A DNA stretch of 62,000 bases. Origin: Chrysomallon squamiferum. Lineage: Eukaryota; Mollusca; Gastropoda; Neomphalida; Peltospiridae. Each line of letters begins with the position of its first letter. The stretch's first letter is position 1. Location of the stretch: the NCBI GenBank assembly GCA_012295275.1, contig CM022677.1, forward strand, positions 4,270,553 to 4,332,552. The letters run 5' to 3'. This document shows positions 1 through 9,299 of this stretch, one piece after another. The translations under genes were made by a program, and so were the position numbers. The notes beneath the pieces were generated by a model. It had not been told where the DNA came from. It searched no databases and saw only the letters and a list, made by a program, of their open reading frames with translations.

Positions 1-291
1 CTGTATGAGTGAAATGTTTTTACTATCACAAAACAAGAATAGAAAATTAACATTCAATATTTCATTAATGAACCTGTAATATTTGTTTTTGTACTTTATT
101 ATTATCAAAGATTAGTATTAAAAATAATAATTTCAAAATGAGTAAGAGAAAGATATTTTAGACTGTCTGTTCTTATAAGTACACTTTAACTTTATTATTT
201 ATATTTTTCATTCTACAAGCAGGTGTTAAAATTGATACATCTTATTCAAAGGTCATTTCTGCATTAAAATTTAAAAAAAATAAGGTTATAC
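1..291. other. AT-rich noncoding sequence left of the last visible kinase exon
   Basis: I see no exon here on either strand. On the minus strand it lies just 3' of the donor site GTATAA at 286-291, so it is read as the start of the intron that follows the kinase exon at 292-367. The remaining kinase and C-terminal tail exons of the EGFR-like gene would have to lie beyond position 1. Confidence 0.5.
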
Positions 292-367
292 TATAACTCC
301 AGACATCAGTTTTGTGCGTGAATATTCTGTCATGTATGCACTCCAGAGCTAACCACCTGAGTGGCAT
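292..367 (-). CDS. EGFR-like kinase exon: P+1 loop to start of C-lobe
   Basis: The acceptor TTTCAG precedes the codons [11 protein letters not shown], and the exon ends at THKTDVWSY followed by donor GTATAA. This aligns with the ErbB segment PIKWMALES...THQSDVWSYG, which contains the APE-equivalent ALE motif and the conserved Asp-Val-Trp-Ser of helix F. The exon is 76 nt, enters in phase 0 and leaves in phase 1, which suits the preceding exon (ends GGK, phase 0). No stop codon is present. The donor GTATAA is weaker than the others in this locus. This exon alone looks healthy; the next exon would lie outside the window. Confidence 0.85.
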
Positions 368-580
368 CTGAAACAGTGAAAAAGAATAAAAACCTGTTTT
401 TCATACATTTTCTTGTTTATAGCATAAAATCTGACTTTAATCTTTTCAAAACTTCACTTCTTCAATGTTCCCTATTATTAAGAAAACAGAATTTAAACTT
501 TTCAATAGTTAAAATATGAATTTGAACCAATTTACCAGTGTTTTTGATTAGTAAGAAATGTGAATTACTGTTCCACTCAC

Positions 581-672
581 TTTTCCACCAGCAGCTCAGT
601 ACTCTTCCTCATTGTAATCAAGAAGTTTAGCTAATCCAAAATCTGTGATCTTCACCTGATTCGTGGTTTGTA
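581..672 (-). pseudogene. EGFR-like kinase exon with DFG motif and in-frame TGA
   Basis: After acceptor TTGTACAG the exon reads QTTNQVKITDFGLAKLLD, the ErbB beta-8/DFG segment (human HVKITDFGLAKLL), then EEEY, a TGA at 596-598, and AAGGK before donor GTGAGT. The TGA occupies the position of the His in the ErbB activation loop motif EYHAEGGK, with the flanking residues aligned and no change in length, so it is a substitution rather than an indel. Entry phase is 1, matching the Cys-rich exon at 910-1051, so direct splicing would be in frame and would terminate here. The exon break after GGK matches the one I recall for vertebrate EGFR. Confidence 0.85.
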
Positions 673-763
673 CTGTACAAAGACAAAAAATAAAATAAAC
701 ATAATGTCAAAACTTTATTTACTATTTCAGTGATTATAATAATATTAATAATAATAATAATAA

Positions 764-801
<38 letters not shown>

Positions 802-909
802 AATTATTACTTTTATTACTTTCATTATTACTACTTTCTATTGGATCTAGAAAATTCTGAAGATTATGTTATTGTTTAATTAATTTTTAGTATTTTTACT
901 TTTGTTTAC
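673..909 (-). other. Intron with (TAA/TTA)n microsatellite
   Basis: Intron between the Cys-rich exon and the kinase exon. It has donor GTAAAC at the 910 side, acceptor ACAG at the 672 side, and an (ATA/ATT)n run at about 738-800. It is far too short to hide the roughly ten exons that an intact ErbB gene would have here. Confidence 0.6.
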
Positions 910-1051
910 CTGGACATTTCCTCACACACAGAGACCCCAGTGTGAATTTGGCTTCTGGATTAGGCACCATCTTACCAAGGTCAAGGTCATATGTGTACTG
1001 CTGGGGACAGTAGGGCACACAGGCACCTTCATTCAGGAAATGACGACAAGA
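910..1051 (-). CDS. EGFR-like furin-type Cys-rich exon
   Basis: Acceptor TTTTTTCAG, then SCRHFLNEGACVPYCP and, further on, the end FTLGSLCVRKCP before donor GTAAAC. This matches the ErbB Cys-rich pattern CRxFxDxxxCxxxCP...YSFGATCVKKCP, including the Cys spacing. It is 142 nt, enters in phase 0 and exits in phase 1. In an intact receptor the next exon would complete Cys-rich domain 1 and lead to L2; here the next recognisable exon is the kinase exon at 581-672. Confidence 0.9.
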
Positions 1052-1221
1052 CTGAAAAAAAGCATTAAAAAATTAAAAAATGGTAATAGTAATAATAATA
1101 ATAAATATTACTACTAATAAATTTGGGTTTCAAATGCACACACATGCAATCACAAACAACAGACAGGGTTACATACAGTTTAGTGAGCTAATGTTTGGTC
1201 TGAGGTCAAAGTTCAACTCAC

Positions 1222-1343
1222 CAGACAGTCGGTGTTCTTGGTTCCGTTACACCCCCCAGCACACTCGGGGTGACAGCACTGGTTCGGCAGTTTCCCATAG
1301 CAACGCCCATCACACGAGTCAGCACACTCCTCTCCATGACTTA
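1222..1343 (-). CDS. EGFR-like furin-type Cys-rich exon
   Basis: After acceptor TTGTTCAG the exon reads [17 protein letters not shown], later [20 protein letters not shown], then donor GTGAGT. The [18 protein letters not shown] and NTDCL blocks are diagnostic of ErbB furin-like repeats (human CSGRCRG, DCCHNQCAAGC, SDCLVC). It is 122 nt, entering in phase 1 and leaving in phase 0, which fits the following exon exactly. Confidence 0.93.
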
Positions 1344-1365
1344 CTGAACAACAACAACAAACAAT

Positions 1366-1660
<295 letters not shown>

Positions 1661-1911
1661 AGTACTAGTACTATTACTACTACTAATAATAGAGATAATA
1701 ATACTTTTTGTAGCAGAATTAGTAGCAGTAATAGTAATAACAATACTACTACTAGTACTGCTACTACTAATACTAATACTAATGCTTCTTGTGTTATTCT
1801 GTTTTTTTATTAAGTGTTTAAAATACAGAGCACTTAACATGTATTGTAGATATTGCAAAATGGAGTTATCTCCCTACATTACAAAATGGCTGAAAACAAT
1901 TTTCCAGTGAT

Positions 1912-1945
<34 letters not shown>

Positions 1946-2028
1946 TTAAACAAAAGAGAATAAGCAAAGTAATCAGTATGTATTTATTTTTATTTAAGAC
2001 TAAACTGATAATTAAATATGTGACACTA

Positions 2029-2494
2029 ACACTGTGACTTATATTTCTGACACTAACACTGTGACTTACATTTCTGACATTGTGACTTACATTTCTAACA
2101 TTGTGACTTACATTTCTGACACTAACACTGTGACTTACATTTCTGACATTGTGACTTACATTTCTGACACTAACACTGTGACTTACATTTCTGACATTGT
2201 GACTTACATTTCTGACACACACTGTGACTTACATTTCTGACACTAACACTGTGACTTACATTTCTGACACTAACACTGTGACTTACATTTCTGACATTGT
2301 GACTTACATTTCTGACACTAACACTGTGACTTACATTTCTGACACTGTGACTTACATTTCTGACATTGTGACTTACATTTCTGACACTAACATTGTGACT
2401 TACATTTCTGATATTGTGACTTACATTTCTGACACTAACACTGTGACTTACATTTCTAACACTGTCACTTACATTTCTAACACCTGTGACTTAC
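2029..2494 (-). repeat. 21/27-bp minisatellite made of copies of a splice donor
   Basis: On the minus strand the repeat unit is AAATGTAAGTCACA plus a short spacer, in two lengths, 21 and 27 bases. The 5' splice site of the exon at 2495-2576 (CAGAAAT|GTAAGT) forms the first unit, so the array is a tandem expansion of the exon end and the start of its intron. I count about 19 GTAAGT sites, including the genuine one at 2489-2494. Unit lengths are multiples of three. The long open frames on both strands here are by-products of the repeat. Confidence 0.9.
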
Positions 2495-2576
2495 ATTTCT
2501 GACACATGTTTGGTCCTGGTTGCAAACTGATGTTTCTTTGTTGTTGGCATGTAACAGTTCGGATGACATTCTTCAC
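2495..2576 (-). CDS. EGFR-like exon at the L1 / Cys-rich border, frame broken
   Basis: Acceptor TTTTGCAG, donor GTAAGT. From the 5' side, spliced to the exon at 3836-3970 (phase 1), it reads C-EECHPNC, matching the ErbB start of the Cys-rich domain CQKCDPSC. At the 3' end the frame that joins the next exon reads NMCQK-L, matching ENCQKL. These two matches are in different frames, so a one-base indel lies between the codons for the last Cys of CHPNC and the following TGC. It may be a sequencing error or a real lesion. Confidence 0.75.
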
Positions 2577-2794
2577 CTGCAAAATAGATAAATAAACAAA
2601 CAAATAAATAAATCAATAAAAAATAAAAAAAAAATAAAAAAATAAAAATAAAAATAAAATAGAAATATATGTAAAACAAAGAAACAAAGAATTATTAAAA
2701 TTCATTAATATCAAAAGGAAAATTTAATAAAATTTAATTATATTAAGAAAAGAGATTTAAATACATATACAGTATTTATTAATAAATGAATGAA

Positions 2795-2837
<43 letters not shown>

Positions 2838-3050
2838 TAATAAAAGACACAGGTTTAAATAAATATAAATATTAATTAACAAATGAATATATGATATAGA
2901 CATAAGCATGTGTATATGTGAGGGTATATATATGTGTGTGTGTGTATATATGTGTAAGTGTGTATAAGCATGTGTAGGTATGTGTGTATGTGTGTTGTGT
3001 ATCTGTTATTGTGTGGCTGTGTATACATAAACACGTTTGTTCTAGACATA

Positions 3051-3081
<31 letters not shown>

Positions 3082-3170
3082 ACATGTGTGTGTGTGTGTA
3101 TAAGCATGTGTAGGTATATGTGTATGTGTGTGTGTATCTGTTATTGTGTGGCTGTGTATACATAAACACA

Positions 3171-3205
<35 letters not shown>

Positions 3206-3835
3206 TTAAATAATCTAACATTTTCCTATTAAACTCTGACTTTTGTATATTTGATGAGACGAGAAATCTTAAAACAGTACAGGTAACAAAGTTTACCTGA
3301 GTAATCACTTTTCTGTTGATTACCCTGTGAGTCAAAATAGACTTTGTTCTTGTAACAGTTACACGTGTTACAACCAGTTAAAGATGATAATGAAGAGAAA
3401 AAGTCTGTACAGGATGTGCAAATTTCCACTTTGTTAGACACAGGCATAGAGGAGGTGAAACTGTAAGGGGTGTTGTAGTTTTTATATCAGTGATAATAAA
3501 ATGAAGGTGACTGTTTTTCAGTGAGGTTTCACCAACAGGATCAGTTTTTGTCTGAGCAAGTAGTAGCATTGTCCTGTTCTGAGTAGAACTTGGTGAATGA
3601 ATTATCAAAATCTGTGACAGACTTTTTACTATCTATGAGAAGGTATTTATAACATAATTTTTCTTGCTGACCAATGCAAGCAATTATCTGTTTGTTATAT
3701 CTTCATGATTTACTGGATATACACTGACTGACAGATACACAGACAGACAGACAGACTGGCACACACACAGACAAATACTCACATGGTCAGATATAACCCA
3801 CTTCATGTTTAAAACAATGACAGACAAATACTCAC
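2577..3835 (-). other. Intron with GT/CA-rich and cryptic repeats
   Basis: It contains a (CA)n run at about 2801-2834, a GT-rich minisatellite at 2910-3200 in which a segment ending in TGTGTATACATAAACAC appears twice, and an open stretch at about 3297-3440. That stretch ends in a possible donor, but its translation matches no ErbB segment. Direct splicing of 3836-3970 to 2495-2576 gives a better match to EGFR, so I treat it as intron. Confidence 0.6.
3774..3835 (-). repeat. Degenerate duplicate of the exon 3836-3970 splice donor region
   Basis: The plus-strand stretch CAAATACTCACAT..ACCCACTTCAT at about 3774-3805 is a diverged copy of the exon end and donor at 3825-3865, about 50 bases away. 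It therefore provides a second GTGAGT downstream of the real one. Confidence 0.7.
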
Positions 3836-3970
3836 ATTTGTGGGTGTAACCCACTTCATCATCAAAACTGACGGGTGTGTCCATACTGAGGCTGATGTCC
3901 TTCCAGTCGATGGTAAACACAAAACACAGCAGATTGTTGAACTGAAAAAATATCTTGCCACGGAGAATTT
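3836..3970 (-). CDS. EGFR-like exon, end of L1 domain
   Basis: Acceptor TCTGTTTCAG; reads EILRGKIFFQFNNLLCF (human EILHGAVRFSNNPALCN), then TIDWKDISLSMD (human SIQWRDIVSS..MSMD), and ends in THK plus one base before donor GTGAGT. It is 135 nt, phase 1 in and phase 1 out. The first codon (Glu) is completed by the G that ends the L1 exon. No lesions are seen. Confidence 0.92.
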
Positions 3971-3985
3971 CTGAAACAGAATACA

Positions 3986-4445
3986 TTTTGAATTATGACA
4001 TTAATTCCATATAGAGACATTTTATTTTATTTTATTTTTTTTACTGTTTTTATTTCTATTACTTTTTTAAATAAGATTTTATAAACCCTTCCATCCATCC
4101 AAATAATGATCTCTCCATCAATACATCTGTATATCCATCTTTAATATCTATCTATATATATATATAAATATATATATATATAAATACATCTATATATATC
4201 CATCTTTACATTTATCTATATTATATCCATCTATAAATATATCTATATTATATCCATCTATAAATATATCTCTGTATATCCATATATAAATATATCTGTA
4301 AATCTACATATAAATACATATGTATATCCATCTATAAATACATCTGTATGTCCATGTATAAATACATCTGGATGTCCATCATAAATACATATGTATATCT
4401 ATTTATAAATACATTTATATATTCAATATATTCATCCATGCATCA
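3986..4445. other. AT-rich intron sequence with ATCTATAAATA-type tandem motif
   Basis: Low-complexity TTTTATT and (TA)n runs, followed by many irregular copies of a motif close to TATATCCATCTATAAATACAT at about 4110-4440. No exon seen. Confidence 0.6.
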
Positions 4446-4447
4446 AA

Positions 4448-5079
4448 TGTTAAAAAATAACAACAAAACTAGACTTAGCTTGTAAATTTATAAGGAGAAG
4501 TTCGTGCAATCCAATTATAGCAGTTTTAAAAATAACAACAAAACTAGACTTACCTTGTAAATTTATAAGACAAAGTTCTTGCAGTCCAATTATAGCAGTT
4601 TTAAAAATAACAACAAAACTAGACTTACCTTGTAAATTTATAAGACAAAGTTCTTGCAATCCAATTATAGCTGAGTTTTAAAAATAACAACAAAACTAGA
4701 CTTACCTTGTAAATTTATAAGACAAAGTTTATATAATCCAATTATAGCAGTTTTAAAAATAACAACAAAACTAGACTTACCTTGTAAATTTATAAGGAGA
4801 AGTTCTGCAATCCAATTATAGCAGTTTTAAAAATAACAACAAAACTAGACTTACCTTGTAAATTTATAAGACAAAGTTCTTGCAATCCAATTATAGCAGT
4901 TTTAAAAATAACAACAAAACTAGACTTACCTTGTAAATTTATAAGGAGAAGTTCGTGCAATCCAATTATAGCAGTTTTAAAAATAACAACAAAACTAGAC
5001 TTACCTTGTAAATTTATAAGGAGAAGTTTGTGCAATCCAATTATAGCAGTTTTAAAAATAACAACAAAACTAGACTTAC
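4448..5079 (-). repeat. 75-bp tandem array carrying exon end plus splice donor
   Basis: The last part of the L1 exon and the first part of its intron are repeated head to tail. Counting the genuine site, plus-strand ACTTAC donor complements fall at 5074, 4999, 4924, 4849, 4775, 4700, 4623 and 4548; a ninth at 4473 is mutated to ACTTAG. Spacing is 75 except for 74, 75 and 77 between 4849 and 4623. Each unit encodes in frame the 25-residue segment beginning GKSSFVVIFKTAIIGL and ending INLQ. No unit has an obvious acceptor, so extra units would be included as exon extensions, not as separate exons. Confidence 0.92.
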
Positions 5080-5436
5080 CTTGTAAATTTATAAGGAGAA
5101 GTTCGTGCAATCCAATTATAGCTGACTTTGTTTGATAGTTCAGGGCTACCAACAGACTGTAGTGTTCCTGTAAGTGTTGGTACAGAGTTTCACCTCGGAT
5201 TGTTCTCAGACTTGTCAGGGGGATGTGGTGAGCGTACACGCCCACTATCAGGACGTACCCCATCACCTCCTCGATGTTCTCCAGAAAGGACAAGTCGTAG
5301 TCGTAGTCGCTGTCAAGAAAAACAATCTCCAAGTTGCCGGCCACGTACGTGCAGTTGGTGTACATTTGTTTGTAAGACTCGTAACAAAAAACTGCATATC
5401 CCCTAGCAACCAGGCCCTGAGAAGTACCAGTACACA
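5080..5436 (-). CDS. EGFR-like receptor L1 domain exon
   Basis: Acceptor ATATTTCAG; donor GTAAGT at 5074-5079. It reads VCTGTSQGL, then NCTYVAGNLEIVFLD, YDLSFLENIEEVMGYVLI, HHIPLTSLRTIRGETLY and ends GLHELLLINLQ. These follow human EGFR VCQGTSNKL, NCEVVLGNLEIT, YDLSFLKTIQEVAGYVLI, ENLQIIRGN and GLKELPMRNLQ in order and spacing, so this is the leucine-rich L1 ligand-binding domain. It is 357 nt, phase 1 in and out, with no stop. If the donor is skipped the frame stays open for three more repeat units, to about 4790. Confidence 0.95.
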
Positions 5437-5681
5437 CTGAAATATAAAACACAGTCATTACTATTGTTGTTCTTCTTGTTATTAATGATAATGACTTTAA
5501 TTAATGACATTATATGCTTTATCTTGAAATAAAACTGATATAATATTGCAACTAACAAAGTTATTATAATACCAATATTACAATATTGTATGATTTATCA
5601 AAGGGAGATTATCAAAATGTAATTTTCCTGGCACATAACAGTTAACAGGAAGTAGCAGTTTGATTTAGCACTTGAAAATTA

Positions 5682-5720
<39 letters not shown>

Positions 5721-5864
5721 TTATATATATGTATGCATCATGCAAGTAGGTGTGCTTGTGTTTGTTTTTGTATTTCTGTATATGTTTATTAACAAAAAAT
5801 CTATTATACATACAAACACTTCTGTAAACAATTTAATTTTTTTTTTTTTTTTTTATCTCTTTTC

Positions 5865-5930
<66 letters not shown>

Positions 5931-7874
5931 GTACTGGTAGTAGTAGTATGTTAATAATAATAATTAATGTTTAAAAAATAAAAACCTGACGTCTAATTAA
6001 CTTAAATTCCTGTCATTCTGTAACTTGGAATACAAATCTCTAAAGAATGTCAACATTTATATTTGAATACTGCAGTAAAAAGATTTATATTCATTTGTTA
6101 AAGTCAACATTGTAAAGAAAGATTATTATTATTATTAAACTCCATACACACCAGAAAATGAACTTTAAATAACAATTTTTATTTATTTCATTTTATTACC
6201 TATTTAATTTTTATTTAATTATTATTTTATTTGTTGTTTATTTGTCTGTAATGTTTATTTTTCATTAATTTAAATTATTTCAATATCAGTTACTATGGTA
6301 AACATTTTTTTTTCTGTTGCCAACAAAACCTTGAATGTAAAAAAAAAAAAAAAAAAAAAAAATAGGCCTCACTGTTATTGACCAATGAGAAATTCAAAAC
6401 AGACCAATCATTTCAATTCATTTTGATTATCTGTAACTTGTCATTCACTTATTTTCTTTTGTAATACCAGAAATCTGCAACATTTAAGTGTCTAACAATT
6501 ATCTGATAACCCAAACAAGACCTCACAACAATCTCATTGAATCAAAAAAAAACCACCACTAATTACATTATACTGATAACCCAAACAAGACCTCACAACA
6601 ATCTCATTGAATCAAATAACAATAAAAAACACCACTAATTACATTATACTGATAACCCAAACAAGACCTCACAACAATCTCATTGAATCAAATAACAATA
6701 AAAAACACCACTAATTACATTATACTGATAACCCAAACAAGACATCACAACAATCTCATTGAATCAAATAACAATTAAAAACACCACTAATTACATTATA
6801 CTGATAACCCAAACAAGACCTCACAACAATCTCATTGAATCAAATAACAATTAAAACCACCACTAATTACATTATCTGAATGGACATTCTTGTAACTGAC
6901 CATCAAAACCAAAAATTATTCTGTCACCTAAAATGGGCCTAATTGTGATTAAACCAATAATAAAAAAAAGAGCAACCCCATGGGAAACTGCAAAATGCAG
7001 CACATCTGACCTATTTCCAGCTACTAACTCACCATTATTACTAGCAGCACAACACCTTTTAGTTAATAAATAAATAAATAAAACAAGAAAAAGAAAAGAA
7101 GAAACAAGAACAGGAATAAAAGGAGTAAGAAATAATAATTTAAAAAAATATATATATCTCTGTATCTCTCTTTCTCTCTCTCACTGTCTATCTCTCATTC
7201 TCTGTCTCTCTCTCTCTCTCTCTCTCTCACTCTCTCTCATAATTATGTTATTTTATTAATATTAAATTTATTTCAAAATTCATTCAGTCTTAGTTTTTTT
7301 GTTTTTTTCTCAGTACATAATTGTTTTTGTTTTTATCGTGAATACTTTTGTAAACTTTAAGTGAAATGAAATAAAATAAAACCTTTTTTATAAATTACTC
7401 TGTTGTTTGTTTTAACTATTTACTGTAAACATTAAAAATGACAAACAATTTTTAAAACCATTTTTTTTTTTTCCTCTTTTCTGTAGACAATTAATTATTA
7501 TATAAAATAAAATGATTTTTGAAATTTACTATTTTCTATTAAATGAAATAAATATGGTTTTTGAAATTAGTGTGTTTGTTGTTTGTTTTTAATACTTTCT
7601 GTAAACAATTATCAAATGAAATAAAGACAATTTTAAAAACTGTAATTTACTATTTTCTGTAACAATTAATGGAAATAAAACTGATTTTAAAACAACAATG
7701 TGCTTGTTTTCTTTTCAGATAATGTATTACCAACACAACTAACATTTATATATATTATGGGGGAGGGTATACAGATCTGCTGAATATGTTTGAGGGGAGG
7801 GTTAATTCTCTGGGAAAGGGAAGTGAAACAGTAGATAAGTGCTGGTGTACTAGGATTAGATTAATAATAATTAG

Positions 7875-7924
<50 letters not shown>

Positions 7925-8010
7925 TTAAAGAATTTAATCTTTATAAATTTTATTTTCGATTCCATTTTTTATTATTTATTTTTAAATTACTTTTTTATTT
8001 ATATATTTTT

Positions 8011-8066
<56 letters not shown>

Positions 8067-8200
8067 CGTTAAATATAAATATAAAATGAAAAATAAAACT
8101 AAAACTAAGGGCCCGGTTAGATATTATACAACGCTACATTTGCCAGGTGAAAACACGTTTTTGAACTCCCTGTCATTTTGGAAAACAAAATTCAACCTAC
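5437..8200 (-). other. First intron of the EGFR-like locus
   Basis: AT-rich intron. Contents include (GT)n at about 5683-5718, poly-T at 5829-5855, (AAT)n at about 5866-5930, poly-A at about 6341-6362, a five-copy tandem repeat at 6502-6875, CT-rich sequence at about 7157-7240 and repeated TTTACTGTAAACAATT-like phrases at 7400-7680. I see no coding exon. Confidence 0.6.
6502..6875. repeat. About 77-bp tandem repeat, five copies
   Basis: Unit begins CTGATAACCCAAACAAGACC and ends near CACTAATTACATTATA. The first copy is shorter and has a poly-A in place of part of the spacer; the last copy runs into TTATCTGAATGG. Copies are almost identical, indicating recent expansion. Intronic, noncoding. 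Confidence 0.9.
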
Positions 8201-8282
8201 CTTGTTCGTCCGCTAAATTCATCAGTCCAGAGGTAATCCATAGCGAAGTCAAAGACAACACTAAGGCACAGTAAAATGTCAT
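8201..8282 (-). CDS. EGFR-like first coding exon b (signal peptide)
   Basis: It encodes MTFYCALVLSLTSLWITSGL and then MNLADEQ before donor GTAGGT. The hydrophobic core is a typical secretory signal peptide. The exon ends one base into a codon and joins the L1 exon to give ADEQ-VCTGTS, comparable to EEKKVCQGTS of EGFR. An in-frame upstream ATG at 8304-8306 would add eight residues (MFGSLIYA). It is the second of two near-identical first exons. Confidence 0.85.
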
Positions 8283-8329
8283 GGCATAAATCAAGCTTCC
8301 AAACAATTTTATATTTTTTAAATTACGAA

Positions 8330-8460
8330 AGTTGTTAAAGTGTCCCCGGTCCGCGCGCTTTCTCTAATAGTCTCGCCGGAACTTCGGAATACTTCGGGAT
8401 TCTGTGCTCGTGTCGGAAACGACTTGTTCCCCTTGGGTGGGGCGCGCAGCACTTTTCACC
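8330..8460 (-). promoter_or_regulatory. Candidate promoter b, duplicated GC-richer block
   Basis: A GC-richer island in AT-rich surroundings directly upstream of exon 1b, with GTCTCGCCGGAACTTCGGAA and GTCCCCGGTCCGCGCGC. It is shared almost unchanged with the block at 8940-9020. No TATA box is obvious. Promoter role is inferred from position. Confidence 0.5.
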
Positions 8461-8470
8461 CGTGATAAAT

Positions 8471-8525
<55 letters not shown>

Positions 8526-8617
8526 GTCAAAAATTAAAGAATTTAATCTTTATAAATTTTATTCTCGATTCCATTTTTTATTATTTATTTTTAAATTACT
8601 TTTTTATTTATATATTT

Positions 8618-8680
<63 letters not shown>

Positions 8681-8816
8681 CGTTAAATATAAATATAAAA
8701 TGAAAAATAAAACTAAAACTAAGGCCCCGGTTAGATATCACACAACGCTACATTTGCCAGGTGAAAACGCGCATTTTTGAACTCCATGTCATTTTGGAAA
8801 ACAGAATTCAACCTAC

Positions 8817-8898
8817 CTTGTTCGTCCGCTAAATTCATCAGTCCAGAGGTAATCCATAGCGAAGTGAAAGACAACACTAAGGCAAAGACAATTTTCAT
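8817..8898 (-). CDS. EGFR-like first coding exon a (signal peptide)
   Basis: It encodes MKIVFALVLSFTSLWITSGL then MNLADEQ and has the same donor GTAGGT and phase as exon 1b. The two differ mainly in the first five residues and one Leu/Phe. It is the outermost first exon of the locus. Either exon can splice in frame to the L1 exon at 5080-5436; if transcripts start at promoter a, exon b would normally be skipped because it has no clear acceptor. Confidence 0.85.
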
Positions 8899-8939
8899 GG
8901 TAAATCAAGCTTACATACACAATTTTGAATTACTATAGT

Positions 8940-9020
8940 TGTTAAAGTGTCCCCGGTGCGCGCCCTTTCACTAATAGTCTCGCCGGAACTTCGCAATACT
9001 TCGGGATGCTGTGGCCGTGA
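8940..9020 (-). promoter_or_regulatory. Candidate promoter a, duplicated GC-richer block
   Basis: Counterpart of the block at 8330-8460, with GTCTCGCCGGAACTTCGCAA and GTGCGCGCCC. Position upstream of exon 1a suggests the original promoter. A TGACGTCA-like CRE (GTGACGTCATGC) sits just beyond at about 9016-9027. Confidence 0.5.
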
Positions 9021-9299
9021 CGTCATGCATATTTTCTAACTGATTAATTATTATTATTTCAATGAATTATAACATTGCCCCTACTTTTTAAATGACCAAG
9101 TCGAAATGATCTACCAACAGTAAAAACGCAAAACATTTATCTATTTATTTTATTTATTTATACTAAGTATACTTATATTTACAATATATGTTGTTGTAAT
9201 TGCATAACAGCGTGAACCTGTATGGCACAATAGAAGTCTGTACATGTTTGGCCTTCACCTTACTCTGATAAAGTGCACTTGCACTTGCAGAATGGATGA

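Larger units (their letters stand above)
7862..8460. repeat. Tandem segmental duplication, downstream copy (with exon 1b)
   Basis: About 600 bases running from an (AAT)n tract through a second (ATT)n tract, the signal-peptide exon and the GC-richer promoter region. It is highly similar to 8470-9040. Read on the minus strand it is the gene-proximal copy. Confidence 0.9.
8470..9040. repeat. Tandem segmental duplication, upstream copy (with exon 1a)
   Basis: Upstream copy of the unit at 7862-8460: (AAT)n, an AT-rich stretch, (ATT)n, signal-peptide exon, then GC-rich promoter block. Differences include small indels, the (AAT)n lengths and changes in the first residues of the signal peptide. Confidence 0.9.

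Noticed and set aside
2034-2502. Plus-strand Thr-Tyr-Ile-Ser repeat protein
   Set aside because: Antisense of the donor minisatellite; unit lengths divisible by three keep it open.
3229-3447. Open frame with Cys-rich text between two EGFR-like exons, ending in a possible donor
   Set aside because: Joining 3836-3970 directly to 2495-2576 reproduces the EGFR CxxCxPxC pattern; adding this segment breaks it, and its own acceptor phase does not fit well.
6502-6875. CRISPR-like array
   Set aside because: Units are contiguous tandem repeats without unique spacers, and the DNA is eukaryotic.
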